Source: Methanomethylovorans hollandica DSM 15978
GTDB lineage: Archaea; Halobacteriota; Methanosarcinia; Methanosarcinales; Methanosarcinaceae
Length of the DNA: 64,000 bases
Reading direction: 5' to 3'
Assembly: GCF_000328665.1 (NCBI RefSeq)
Contig: NC_019977.1
Span: 186,001-250,000 of the forward strand
The notes under the pieces are model-generated. The model searched no databases and was not told the origin of the DNA. It was given only the letters and a program-made list of their open reading frames with translations. Every line of letters begins with the position of its first letter. Position 1 is the stretch's first letter. Position numbers and translations under genes: made by a program. Of this stretch, positions 8,513 to 16,888 are shown one piece after another.

Positions 8513-8567
8513 AAGACGTTGGTTATACCAATACCCGTCATATTGGATGGATATATTCCAACGTCTT
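8513..8567 (+). other. bistable RNA-like hairpin in the leuC-hisE spacer
   Basis: A 10-bp inverted repeat, AAGACGTTGG (8513-8522) with CCAACGTCTT (8558-8567), encloses CCAATA/TATTGG (8528-8533 with 8541-8546). The same bases can also form two small hairpins, TTGGT/ACCAA (8519-8523 with 8527-8531) and TTGGA/TCCAA (8543-8547 with 8557-8561). A T-rich stretch follows. It may be a terminator for the upstream gene, a structured leader element for hisE 95 nt downstream, or a small RNA. Function is not shown. Confidence 0.45.
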
Positions 8568-8661
8568 CACATTAAATTCTATTTTTGATCAACAGGGAAA
8601 ACTTTTTACATAAAGACCTCTTCATTGCTTTTGCTTCGTATTCTTTGAGCCGAGGTGAACT

Positions 8662-8961
8662 ATGTCTAATACTGATCTATCTATCCTGAATGAAGTTTAT
8701 GATATTATCTATGACCGCAAATCGAATCCTATAGAAGGCTCTTATGTCTGTTCCTTGCTCAATCATAGGAAAGGTATCAACAAGATACTTGAGAAGGTCG
8801 GAGAAGAGGCGATTGAAACAATTTTAGCAGTTAAAGAAAAAGAAAAAGACCAGATCGTATGCGAGTCGTCCGATCTGATATTCCACATGTTGGTTATGTT
8901 CGCGGCACTCGATATTTCTCTGGAGGATATTGCCCAGGAAATGAGAAAGAGGAGAAAATAA
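8662..8961 (+). CDS. hisE: phosphoribosyl-ATP pyrophosphatase
   Basis: Second step of histidine biosynthesis, hydrolysing phosphoribosyl-ATP to phosphoribosyl-AMP. The 99-aa protein is the stand-alone HisE type, an all-alpha MazG-like fold. The metal-binding motif [12 protein letters not shown] is at about residues 46-57 and [13 protein letters not shown] is at about 73-85. The start ATG 8662 is preceded by GAGGTGA. No other his gene is in the window, so this is an isolated hisE, as is common in methanogens. Confidence 0.95.
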   Translation: MSNTDLSILNEVYDIIYDRKSNPIEGSYVCSLLNHRKGINKILEKVGEEAIETILAVKEKEKDQIVCESSDLIFHMLVMFAALDISLEDIAQEMRKRRK

Positions 8962-9003
8962 ACACCTCTTTATTATCTTTTCTTCTCTGTCAGAGCTATT
9001 CTG

Positions 9004-9879
9004 TCAGTATACTGCAAGCTCGTGCAGTACATCTGTTTTTGAAAGTACACTTTTTGGAACGCCATCATAGGTTACTATGATGAATCCCACTCCATGGACA
9101 TTAAACAGCTTAACGGCATCTATCAGGGAAGCTTCTGAGTCAATAGTTACCAGATCCATTGCCATTATGTCTTTAACTTTTGCATCCATACTTCCCTTTG
9201 CAAGGGCTTGCCCAATTTCCTTAAAGGTAATTACTCCTACAATCTTTCCCTCGTCTTCTACGGGAGCACCATGTATGTTACTCTGTGAAAGCATCGCAGC
9301 AGCATCTTTTATGCTGGTATTCAAGTTCAATGCAATGAAATTTTTGCTGGAATAATATCTTACAGGCTTTTTAGGCAGAGATATCATCTCATTTATTGAA
9401 AAAACAAGTATATTCTCGGTATCGTCCCTCCCCACTATCTCTCCTCTTACTATAAGCCTATTGACCGGAGTTGGTCCCATCTGTAAAAGGTCGCCCTGTT
9501 CAAATGTTCTTATGTTGCCAAGTACTTTTATCATTCCATGGCAAAGGTCAGGGTGACGTACAGTAGTAAAGCTGATCTCTGCTACAGTTGCCCCTTCTAC
9601 GACTTCTCCATTCCTGTAGATGGGTACCATCGCTTCATTCTCCATCATCGTGACATTTAAAGCCTCGTAAGCCTCCCCGGTTGCCTTATACCCTCCTTTT
9701 GGACCAGGCACTCCTTCCACAAGTTCAAGCACTTTTAAGGATTGCATCTGGTTTCTGACCGTGCCCGGATTTCGGTTGATTATTTCTGCTATTTCTTCAC
9801 CTTTTATCGCGCGGTCTTTCTCCCTCTGTAGATTGATCAAAGCAATAAGTATGTCTTTTTGGATAGGTGTGAGCTCCAT
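9004..9879 (-). CDS. winged-helix / CBS-domain regulator
   Basis: The N-terminal winged HTH (residues 1-75, with EIAEIINRNPGTVRNQMQSL as the recognition region) is followed by a beta-rich middle segment and a pair of CBS domains (about 175-290; GAPVEDEGKIVGVITFKEI and VGFIIVTYDGVPKSVLSKTD). CBS pairs bind adenine nucleotides or SAM, so this is probably a ligand-responsive DNA-binding regulator in the cytosol. ATG 9879 has GGTGAT upstream. It is divergent from the NOG1-like gene, and the 153-nt shared spacer holds the TATA-like run ATATATATAA. Targets are unknown. Confidence 0.8.
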   Translation of the reverse strand: MELTPIQKDILIALINLQREKDRAIKGEEIAEIINRNPGTVRNQMQSLKVLELVEGVPGPKGGYKATGEAYEALNVTMMENEAMVPIYRNGEVVEGATVAEISFTTVRHPDLCHGMIKVLGNIRTFEQGDLLQMGPTPVNRLIVRGEIVGRDDTENILVFSINEMISLPKKPVRYYSSKNFIALNLNTSIKDAAAMLSQSNIHGAPVEDEGKIVGVITFKEIGQALAKGSMDAKVKDIMAMDLVTIDSEASLIDAVKLFNVHGVGFIIVTYDGVPKSVLSKTDVLHELAVY

Positions 9880-10032
9880 ATGATCACCATTCGTCTCTTA
9901 GAAACTTAAAATATAGTACTCCACCCATATATATATAATTGAGTATTTTTCATCAATGTTAATTATATTCTATCCGCAGAACAACAATTATATACGTCAT
10001 TATGCCTTGAACTTCATACAGGTAAAGAAACA

Positions 10033-11010
10033 ATGATATTCGAGAAGATTCCTACTATCCGTACTTCTGATGAACTAATAGATAAAGCTTTCAGAAGAGG
10101 TGTAAGGGCAGCAACTGGGAAAAAATCAAGTAGCAGGGCAAGCTTCCTTGACTCCCAGGAGTCTATGCTGCTAACTTCAGCAAATATATTGACCGATAAT
10201 CTGGCCAATATCAGCAAAAAATTCCCTAACTTTGATGAGCTGTCTGGCTTTTATTACGAACTTGCAGATATACTTGTAGGGGTGGACAGATTACGTACTT
10301 CCCTTTCCAGAGTAGCATGGACAAGTGAAAAGATACATGATCTCACCAGGGAGTATGTAGGTCGGATGCGTGGTAGCCCAACACCGGAAAACTTACGCAA
10401 ACAATGTTTCGGTCGTATGGGGTCGTTGATGGATTCCATAAGTAAAGAACTTTTACTCTTAAATGAAGCCCGCAATATCCTGCGCAAACTTCCGGATGTC
10501 CATGAAGAGCCAACGATCGTTGTGGCGGGTTATCCCAATACTGGTAAGTCCAGTTTTGTAACAGCAGCAACGAAAGCAACTCCTGAAGTTGCTTCTTATC
10601 CATTTACTACTAAAGGGATATTAATAGGTCACTTTTCAATAGGTGATCAAAGGTATCAGGTTATCGATACGCCTGGTCTTCTGGACAGGCCAATGTCCGA
10701 GAGGAACGATATTGAACTGCAAGCAATTACTGCTTTAAAACATCTGGATGCAGTGGTGCTCTTCCTTATTGATGCAAGCGAGAATTGTGGTTATACCATT
10801 GAGGAACAAAAAAACCTGTTACAGGAAGTAAGAACTCAGTTCGATCTGCCGATACTTGTAGTATCCAACAAATCTGACCTTCCCCATTTTCAGGACTTAG
10901 AGTTCACAGACATGTCCATGTCCACATCTACTGGAGAAGGCATCGAAGAAGTACTAACTACACTTATTGAAATGATCACAGAAAAAAAGAGTGACAGAAT
11001 TGTCGTTTAA
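10033..11010 (+). CDS. NOG1-like GTPase
   Basis: OBG/NOG1-family GTPase linked to large ribosomal subunit assembly. An N-terminal helical NOG1 domain (residues 1-160) precedes the G domain: Walker A GYPNTGKSS at about 168, G3 IDTPGLLDRP at about 214, and G4 SNKSD at about 280. At 325 aa it matches archaeal forms, which lack the long eukaryotic C-terminal tail. ATG 10033 follows AGGTAAAG. The gene is monocistronic, divergent from the CBS regulator and convergent with the aminotransferase, with strong hairpins after its stop. Confidence 0.9.
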   Translation: MIFEKIPTIRTSDELIDKAFRRGVRAATGKKSSSRASFLDSQESMLLTSANILTDNLANISKKFPNFDELSGFYYELADILVGVDRLRTSLSRVAWTSEKIHDLTREYVGRMRGSPTPENLRKQCFGRMGSLMDSISKELLLLNEARNILRKLPDVHEEPTIVVAGYPNTGKSSFVTAATKATPEVASYPFTTKGILIGHFSIGDQRYQVIDTPGLLDRPMSERNDIELQAITALKHLDAVVLFLIDASENCGYTIEEQKNLLQEVRTQFDLPILVVSNKSDLPHFQDLEFTDMSMSTSTGEGIEEVLTTLIEMITEKKSDRIVV

Positions 11011-11015
11011 ATTTA

Positions 11016-11067
11016 ACTTCTACAGCAGAAGTCTCCTTCCTCGCTTTCATCAGAAAGCAGGGAGGGG
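11016..11067. terminator. paired hairpins between convergent genes
   Basis: Hairpin ACTTCT/AGAAGT (11016-11021 with 11027-11032) is followed by a longer one, GCTTTC/GAAAGC (11043-11048 with 11053-11058, loop ATCA), extended by pairing of 11033-11041 with 11059-11067 including G-T pairs. They lie between the stop of the NOG1-like gene and the stop of the aminotransferase, so they may end transcripts from both sides. Confidence 0.45.
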
Positions 11068-11071
11068 TAGT

Positions 11072-12187
11072 TCACGTAAGCACTTTTTCCATTATTTCCA
11101 ATGCTTTATGGATGCTTGGCATAGATGATGCATAGGATATCCTTATGTGTCCATCGCCTTTTTCTCCAAAAGCTGTGCCTGGCACCACTACCAATCCATT
11201 GGCTATGAGGTCACTGGCTACTTTAGTGCAATCATCCACTTCAGGGAATGCATAAAAAGCTCCTTTAGGAACCACGCATTTAAGTCCCAAGGATCTTAGC
11301 CCGTCTATCAATACGTTCCTACGCCGCAGGAACTCTTCTCTCATCTGGGTCACTGAGTCCTGGGGTCCGGATATGGCTGCAAAAGCTGCTTTCTGTGCAA
11401 TTGAGTTGGCGCATGCCTGCACATACTGATGAACCTTCAGCATCTCTTCCACATATTCTTTCTTAGCGGCCACATATCCTATTCGCCACCCGGTCATAGC
11501 ATATGTTTTGGAAACGGCATTTACAGTTATCACATTGTCCGTGAACCTGGCAGGGCTGACATGCTCTCCTTCATATATAAAATGCTCATAGACTTCGTCA
11601 GAGATTATGGTAACATTCTTGTCATCTGCTATCTCTGCAAAGGCTTTCATATCTTTCTTACTTTGTACTGCACCGGTAGGATTCGCCGGAGAATTGATTA
11701 TCAATGCCTTTGTCTTAGAATTAACTCTCTCCATTATGGTTTCAGGACGAATGGTAAGTTCATCATCCAAGGGAATATTGGATACTTTTCCTCCCATCAT
11801 GTTCACAAGAGCGTTGTAGGACACAAACCCAGGATTTGCTATCATCACTTCATCACCTGGGTTTACAAGAGAGGCGATGGCAAGTTCAAGAGCTTCTGAA
11901 GCTCCGGAAGTGATAATGATCTCTGAAGGATCAACGGCAAAAGAGTTCTCTTTTTTAAACTTCCTGCTCAATTCCTCTCGAAGTTCTGGAATTCCAGGGC
12001 CAGCTGTATATGCGGTGAATCCCGAGTTTATAGCATCGATAGCTGCTTGTTTGATGTGTTGTGGTGTATCGAAATCAGGCTGTCCAAGTCCGAGATTTAT
12101 CGCATCTGAACCCGCAGCTTCGAACATCTTCCTTATCCCTGATATGTTCATATTGAGGACCCTGTCAGCAAACTTTGACCCAGACAT
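11072..12187 (-). CDS. class I/II PLP aminotransferase (aspartate aminotransferase family)
   Basis: Fold-type I aminotransferase of 371 aa. Visible: NLGLGQPDFDTP, YTAGPGIPELRE, INSPANPTGA, DEVYEHFIYEG and the PLP lysine in NAVSKTYAMTGWRIGY, then the substrate arginine in GHIRISYA. Substrate cannot be fixed by eye; archaeal members are annotated as aspartate or aromatic aminotransferases. The start is ATG 12187 (MSGSKFAD), 13 nt after the hexuloisomerase stop, rather than an upstream ATG inside that gene. It is the last gene of a minus-strand cluster beginning with the Era-like GTPase. Confidence 0.88.
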   Translation of the reverse strand: MSGSKFADRVLNMNISGIRKMFEAAGSDAINLGLGQPDFDTPQHIKQAAIDAINSGFTAYTAGPGIPELREELSRKFKKENSFAVDPSEIIITSGASEALELAIASLVNPGDEVMIANPGFVSYNALVNMMGGKVSNIPLDDELTIRPETIMERVNSKTKALIINSPANPTGAVQSKKDMKAFAEIADDKNVTIISDEVYEHFIYEGEHVSPARFTDNVITVNAVSKTYAMTGWRIGYVAAKKEYVEEMLKVHQYVQACANSIAQKAAFAAISGPQDSVTQMREEFLRRRNVLIDGLRSLGLKCVVPKGAFYAFPEVDDCTKVASDLIANGLVVVPGTAFGEKGDGHIRISYASSMPSIHKALEIMEKVLT

Positions 12188-12200
12188 ATTCTTCCATCCT

Positions 12201-12815
12201 TTATTCCAGTTTATTATGTCTTGATTTGAGGTCCTCTTCAGAAGCACCTGTTATATGGATCAGTTCTGCTATGATCCCATCGAGGAAAACAGTTGCAGAT
12301 GTCTCAAACGATGTGCCAAGGGGTGTAAGGTATGCGAACTCTCCTTTCAGATGTCTTTCAACATACTCGCCGGCATCTTCCTTTGTTCTTCCTGCTATCT
12401 TCACTACAGTATCGGATATTTTTCCTAACGCCGAATCCTCGTTAGAAGTAATAGTGATGAGTTTAGCACCTATCTCTTTTGTGGTCTTTCCCAGGTTAGC
12501 CATAGAAATTGTCTGCCCAGAGCCAGATATGGCAACGACCACATCTTCTTTTGTCACTGCAGGTGTTGTTGACTCTCCTACTACATAAGCTGTAAATCCA
12601 AGGTGCATAAGCCTCATAGCAAAGGCTCTTCCTACAAGCCCAGATCTGCCAGCTCCCATAACAAATATTGCTCGCGCATTTACTATATGCTCGAGCATTT
12701 CTTTGATTCTTTGTTGGTTAAGTTCAGTCACTACCTTCTGAAGATGTTTTGTCATCATCTCCATTGATGAAATCAAATACTTGCATCCAGTTACTTCTAA
12801 TCTTTTTTGTATCAT
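12201..12815 (-). CDS. hxlB: 6-phospho-3-hexuloisomerase (SIS domain)
   Basis: Isomerises 3-hexulose 6-phosphate and fructose 6-phosphate; in archaea it serves the reverse ribulose-monophosphate route that supplies pentoses, consistent with a nearby prs. It is a single SIS domain: VMGAGRSGLVGRAFAMRLMHLGF at about residues 50-72, AISGSGQT at about 96-103, and TPLGTSFE near 165. ATG 12815 with GGAAGC upstream is preferred over ATG 12863, which would overlap the preceding gene. A formaldehyde-activating or HxlA partner is not present in the window. Confidence 0.88.
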   Translation of the reverse strand: MIQKRLEVTGCKYLISSMEMMTKHLQKVVTELNQQRIKEMLEHIVNARAIFVMGAGRSGLVGRAFAMRLMHLGFTAYVVGESTTPAVTKEDVVVAISGSGQTISMANLGKTTKEIGAKLITITSNEDSALGKISDTVVKIAGRTKEDAGEYVERHLKGEFAYLTPLGTSFETSATVFLDGIIAELIHITGASEEDLKSRHNKLE

Positions 12816-12834
12816 TTTCTTGCTTCCTTTGTGC

Positions 12835-13362
12835 TTAGAAATTTGATGTATTCCTGCTCTCATCCTTATAGGTTATATTTTTCAGTTTCCATTCCTCTAT
12901 GTTGCACAGTTCCTGATACAATCTCATAATATTGGCATAATCGCCTGCCCAGTATATATCAATGAGTACATTTGTTTCTTTCAGCTCTTTAAATATAGAA
13001 TCTGCCAGATATATCAGTGCCTGATTACTTAAGAAGGGGACATTAAAAGTTGCCCGATACCCCCCTTCAAATTTAGCATAGGATATCAATACATATCCAT
13101 AACTTTCATAAACAGTGATGTCCTCAAAGCTGCAAATTATCTCTTTTTCGTGGACTGCTAGCTTGTCAACATTAGATATACACGTGAGAACTTTCCAGAT
13201 TACTGTCCCAGGAGCAGTTCTCCCAAACCATACTGATATTTTTCCATAACTACACACCACATTAATGTCATCCCTACCCATTTCCATGGTACAGAGTGAT
13301 TGAGTAGGAGATATTGTTATTCTACTATTATCTGCAGGTTCCATCTTGGTCACAGTTTGCAT
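12835..13362 (-). CDS. hypothetical protein
   Basis: A 175-aa soluble protein with alternating beta strands in the first 110 residues and an amphipathic helix around LSNQALIYLADSIFKELKET. There is no signal peptide, membrane segment or recognisable motif. It lies 13 nt after DUF2073 and 20 nt before the hexuloisomerase, so it is probably in the same operon. I do not recognise a family. Codon usage looks like its neighbours, giving no sign of recent transfer. Confidence 0.6.
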   Translation of the reverse strand: MQTVTKMEPADNSRITISPTQSLCTMEMGRDDINVVCSYGKISVWFGRTAPGTVIWKVLTCISNVDKLAVHEKEIICSFEDITVYESYGYVLISYAKFEGGYRATFNVPFLSNQALIYLADSIFKELKETNVLIDIYWAGDYANIMRLYQELCNIEEWKLKNITYKDESRNTSNF

Positions 13363-13375
13363 CTATCATCAGCTC

Positions 13376-13744
13376 TCATTTATGAGCTGATAGGAGTGCA
13401 CTAATCATATTTCGATCTTTTTTAAGTGTTTTAAGCTGATCTGCGGGTCCAACTACTGTAAGCCTTGTGCGGACAGTGTGCTTCTTAAGTAGCTTTCCAA
13501 ATATTGAGGTGTCATCTTTTGATGGATAACTCTCCATCTCTATTCCTGTGAATCCGTCCGGATCAATCAGGGTCATTGTCATTTCTATGAGGCTTGCCTC
13601 CTCTTCAGGTGTTAGACCTTTTTCCAGGACAAGGATCTTGCCGCTTCTGACCTCATCGATAATGAATCTAACTTTCTCAACCGGGGCCATCTCAGCCAGT
13701 TTTTCTTCAGATATAAGGTCCATCTGGATTCCCTGCATTTGCAT
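13376..13744 (-). CDS. DUF2073 family protein
   Basis: Archaeal DUF2073 protein of about 122 aa, coded directly after an Era-like GTPase, as commonly seen in euryarchaea. Its ATG 13744 overlaps the GTPase stop as TGATG, a sign of translational coupling. It shows MDLISEEKLAEM, a central SGKILVLEKGLTPEEEASLIE segment and a C-terminal LTVVGPADQLKTLKKD. The constant pairing suggests it modulates or partners the GTPase (inference); no enzymatic motif is visible. Confidence 0.85.
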   Translation of the reverse strand: MQMQGIQMDLISEEKLAEMAPVEKVRFIIDEVRSGKILVLEKGLTPEEEASLIEMTMTLIDPDGFTGIEMESYPSKDDTSIFGKLLKKHTVRTRLTVVGPADQLKTLKKDRNMISALLSAHK

Positions 13745-14379
13745 CACCCAAACCTTTTTGCAATCTCTTCATAGAGGTTGTCTATATTCTTTCCTTCAAG
13801 TGCTGATATGGCTACCATGGGGTGCTGAGGGAATGCATCTCTTATAGTGGACGGGGACGATTCAGGGAGATCTATCTTATTGGCAGCTATTAAAAGGGGT
13901 AACTTCCTTGCTTCCATATTGCCTATCACTGTGACGTTTACCTGGGTGTACGGGTCTTCGGTGGCATCCATCACAAGTATGACGCCGTCAAGATTGTCAA
14001 GCCATTTCACCGCTTCAATAACTCCCTCAGTTGCTTCTTTTGCTCTCCTTTTTGCCTCGTTTTCTTCCATTCCATGTTCCATAAACTCATGAAAATCTAT
14101 TTTAGTGGCAAGACCCGGTGTGTCTATTATATCGAGGGTTATAGAATGCCCATTTGCCTTGATCGTCACACCTTCGCGGCGCCTTGCACGGCGGGTTTCA
14201 TGTGCTATATGGGACACAGAACCCATTGCATCTCCTGTCCAGTCGCGCAGAATGCGATTTGCAAGTGTAGTCTTTCCGGCGTTAGGCGGACCATAAATGC
14301 CTATACGTGCATTCTTTTTTCTAAATACCTTTTTAAAAAAGTCAGAGAAATTCTGCTTGAATGATGTAATTACGCCCAT
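13744..14379 (-). CDS. Era-like small GTPase
   Basis: A 211-aa GTP-binding protein with Walker A GPPNAGKTTLANRIL at about residues 29-43, G2 region HETRRARRREGVTI, G3 IDTPGLATKIDF, G4 AANKIDLPE and G5 VAISALEGKNI. It lacks the KH domain of bacterial Era. It is the first gene of the minus-strand cluster, with GGAGGG before ATG 14379. A ribosome or rRNA-related function is likely by family, but archaeal members are uncharacterised. Confidence 0.88.
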   Translation of the reverse strand: MGVITSFKQNFSDFFKKVFRKKNARIGIYGPPNAGKTTLANRILRDWTGDAMGSVSHIAHETRRARRREGVTIKANGHSITLDIIDTPGLATKIDFHEFMEHGMEENEAKRRAKEATEGVIEAVKWLDNLDGVILVMDATEDPYTQVNVTVIGNMEARKLPLLIAANKIDLPESSPSTIRDAFPQHPMVAISALEGKNIDNLYEEIAKRFG

Positions 14380-14484
14380 TTATTCCCTCCTGGAAATCCA
14401 GCTCATGAAACTTGAAATGTTATTTTTCTATAATAATCCTTTGATTTATAAAAATCATATATTCTGGTTCTGTTTTTGTACTTC

Positions 14485-15486
14485 TCATTCATGTGAGGCA
14501 GCCATAGCTGAATTTATGGCTATTTCTGCTATGTTAGCTCCGTAATCGCCAGTCCTCTCTATACTGTCCATAACAATGCCTAATGCAACAATTGCTTCAT
14601 TGGATTCTATCTTCAAAATGTACTGATCAAGCTTATTTATCTTTAACTTCAGTGCATGTTCTCTTTCTATCACTTCATTTGCCAGTTCAGCATCGTGGTT
14701 ATAGAGGGATTCAATGGCATCTTCAACTATCTGACGGGTTGCCTCAGTAGCTTTTTCTATCATTCCCATTATATTGTCTGGAATCATATAGTCCATATGC
14801 ATTGCCATATTAGCTATCTTCTGTGCATGATCTGCAATGCGCTCAAGCGGGCCTGCAGCCATGCGAAGGTCGTGATATTCATCTATTGATGTTTCAGAAG
14901 TGTCGGGAAGCTTTGTGCCTTTAAGTACTGCACGGAATTGTTTTGATGTCAGAAGGAATAACCTGTCAACATCATCATCTCTTTGTATCACGTCAAGTGC
15001 CAGGTCCTTATCATTGGTCTTAAGTGCTCTGATAGCATCTTTTTGCATAGAGTTGGATAAAAGGAACATTCTTCTAACGCTCTTTTTAATTGATATCTCA
15101 TTGGGATTAAGCAGATCCTTTATAACAACTTTTTTTCCAGTTTCTTCAATTATCTCGGGCCCGATTAATTTGTAACACATCTCTCTTATGATGTTCTTTT
15201 GTTCAGCCAGCATTCTCTCTGACTTTATTTCTAATATGTCCGCCCCTACCAGGTAGGCTGCTATGATATCTCTTATCAGGATATCTCCCATCCGGTCAGT
15301 TACATCAAGCTGTGTCTTTTTTATTGGTGGAGTATCCTGGATGGGGTCTATCACGAGCTTACCGTCCGGTTGTGGTGAAAGTGAGAGACGGCTTCCAGTC
15401 CTTATGCCCACTTTGTCTGCCCATTGCTTTGGCAACGAAATTATGTAGGTTGACCCACCGGTTTGTTGCACCTTTCTTATCTCTAT
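14485..15486 (-). CDS. AbrB/SpoVT - PhoU domain phosphate-response regulator
   Basis: The N-terminal swapped-hairpin AbrB DNA-binding domain (QQTGGSTYIISLPKQWA, then GSRLSLSPQPDGKL) is fused to two PhoU helical bundles (from about residue 95, with DDDVDRLFLL and ERTGDYGANIAEIAI). It is a likely transcriptional regulator of phosphate genes, separate from the pst operon PhoU at 31691. Family members start MEIRKVQQTGG; here IEIRKV is encoded, in frame, before GTG 15471, with TGA just upstream and no ATG/GTG/TTG. ATA 15486 sits six bases after GAGGG, so a non-standard AUA start is proposed. Confidence 0.85.
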   Translation of the reverse strand: MEIRKVQQTGGSTYIISLPKQWADKVGIRTGSRLSLSPQPDGKLVIDPIQDTPPIKKTQLDVTDRMGDILIRDIIAAYLVGADILEIKSERMLAEQKNIIREMCYKLIGPEIIEETGKKVVIKDLLNPNEISIKKSVRRMFLLSNSMQKDAIRALKTNDKDLALDVIQRDDDVDRLFLLTSKQFRAVLKGTKLPDTSETSIDEYHDLRMAAGPLERIADHAQKIANMAMHMDYMIPDNIMGMIEKATEATRQIVEDAIESLYNHDAELANEVIEREHALKLKINKLDQYILKIESNEAIVALGIVMDSIERTGDYGANIAEIAINSAMAASHE

Positions 15487-15851
15487 AACAATCCCTCATT
15501 TAGTCAGGTTTATAGGATATATAGAAATTAGTTTTGTATATATACATTTGTCCAGTACAAGCAATCTATTATATATCTCCTTGTATTCTTTTAGTTTCTC
15601 AATAGCCTGCCCATAAACTCTTATGACTATGTTCTTCGTAGAAAGATCATGCCCTGGATATGCATCATTGTTTCATCGGAATTTTTTTACAGTTCAGGTT
15701 GGGGCATTGATCTGTGTGGGAGTTTTGATCAATGAGTTTTCCAGGGAGTATATCAATAAAAATTGATGTATCTGGCAGCTACTTCTATTGTGCCAGCCGA
15801 CATATTAAATAGGTACTAAAGCACCTTTGTCCATTACTCATTGGTGAAGGT
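15487..15851. other. intergenic region with divergent promoters
   Basis: A 365-nt gap between the AbrB-PhoU regulator (minus) and the beta-lactamase-fold gene (plus). The minus strand carries a TATA-like TATATACAAAAC near 15535-15546, suitable for the regulator. A GGCAGCTAC...TGTGCC near-inverted repeat lies at 15774-15795. I see no gene; a 26-codon plus frame at 15732 has no support. Confidence 0.4.
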
Positions 15852-16523
15852 ATGAATATGAACAGCAAGATCATAGAAGGTGTAGAGATTACTTGGCTTG
15901 AGAATGCTTGTTTCAGGCTTCGTGGGGAAAATGTAACTATATATTTGGACCCACATGGTTTATCAGGCAATTTTCCTCTTGAAGATATGGCAGATATCAT
16001 CCTTCTTACCAGCGAGCATCCTCGAAGCTTTGATCCGGACTCCATACGTATTGTAAGGAACAGCAACACAACCACGCTGTTACCAGAGAATATAACCCTT
16101 CAATTCAGGGGTGATGCAAGACGTGTTGAAGCAGGGGATGAACTGGTAGATGATCTCTGTATCAAAGGCATTTCTATAGAAGTAGTGCCTTCCTATAGGC
16201 CGGATGCTACGGAAGGAGCAGGTGTCGGCTATATCATAACCATTGGTGGTAAAAGAATATATTATGCAGGCTTTACAGGTTTTATCCCTGAGATGCAGAC
16301 AATTTCAGCAGATATTGCCATGCTTCAGATTGGTGAGTGCACCATGAATCAAGAACAAGCCACAAAAGCTGTATCTATGATCTCACCTCAAATTGTCATT
16401 CCTGTATACTATAAATGCGCAGATATTCCTGATGCTAATATAGCTGCTAATATACAGACTTTCAAAGAAAGTGTATCGACAAAAGTTCCCCATGTAGAAG
16501 TGCTGTCTTTTCAAGAGTTCTAA
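15852..16523 (+). CDS. metallo-beta-lactamase-fold protein with degenerate metal ligands
   Basis: A 223-aa protein aligned by pattern with UPF0173-type metal-dependent hydrolases: WLENACFRL, YLDPHG, DIILLTSEHPRSFD and GGKRIYYAGFTGFIPEM. The usual THxHxDH motif is reduced to TSEHPRSFD, and the later AGDTG aspartate is Phe (AGFTG), so most metal ligands are lost and hydrolase activity is doubtful. The fold may be kept for binding. ATG 15852 follows GGTGAAGGT. The RNase P gene begins 14 nt after its stop, suggesting one transcript. Confidence 0.75.
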   Translation: MNMNSKIIEGVEITWLENACFRLRGENVTIYLDPHGLSGNFPLEDMADIILLTSEHPRSFDPDSIRIVRNSNTTTLLPENITLQFRGDARRVEAGDELVDDLCIKGISIEVVPSYRPDATEGAGVGYIITIGGKRIYYAGFTGFIPEMQTISADIAMLQIGECTMNQEQATKAVSMISPQIVIPVYYKCADIPDANIAANIQTFKESVSTKVPHVEVLSFQEF

Positions 16524-16537
16524 TTTGGTATTGCAGC

Positions 16538-16888
16538 ATGTCCCGTTTTAAACAAAAAGGTAAGAATCTTGCAAAGGAACTGGCCATGGAACGTATTCAA
16601 AGGCTCTTTGAATTGGCGGATGCGGAGCACAGTTCAAACCCAGCAAGGAGCGATGCATATGTTTCGCTTGCAAGGAAGGTTGGAATGCGTTATCTTGTGA
16701 GATTCCCTCGGGAGTTGAAGGTACGATATTGTAAAAAATGTGGAAGTTATCTTGTTCCTGGTAATAATTGCAGGATACGTCTCAAAGGAAGATATATCGC
16801 AATAACCTGCCTAAAATGCGGTGGTATCAAACGTTATATCTACCACTCTGCCATAGCTTCAGAGCCTTCAGCTGATAAATCGGTTTAA
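16538..16888 (+). CDS. rnp4: ribonuclease P protein component 4 (Rpp21/Rpr2)
   Basis: Protein subunit of archaeal RNase P, which matures tRNA 5' ends; it pairs with Rnp1 (Rpp29). The N-terminal helices carry MERIQRLFELADAE and YVSLARKVGMRY. The zinc ribbon follows, with CKKCGSYLVPGNNC at about residues 66-79 and CLKCGG at about 94-99. Length 116 aa is typical. It follows the beta-lactamase-fold gene closely and its 3' end overlaps a convergent small gene by 21 nt. A tRNA-Ser gene, a potential substrate, lies 260 nt away. Confidence 0.93.
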   Translation: MSRFKQKGKNLAKELAMERIQRLFELADAEHSSNPARSDAYVSLARKVGMRYLVRFPRELKVRYCKKCGSYLVPGNNCRIRLKGRYIAITCLKCGGIKRYIYHSAIASEPSADKSV

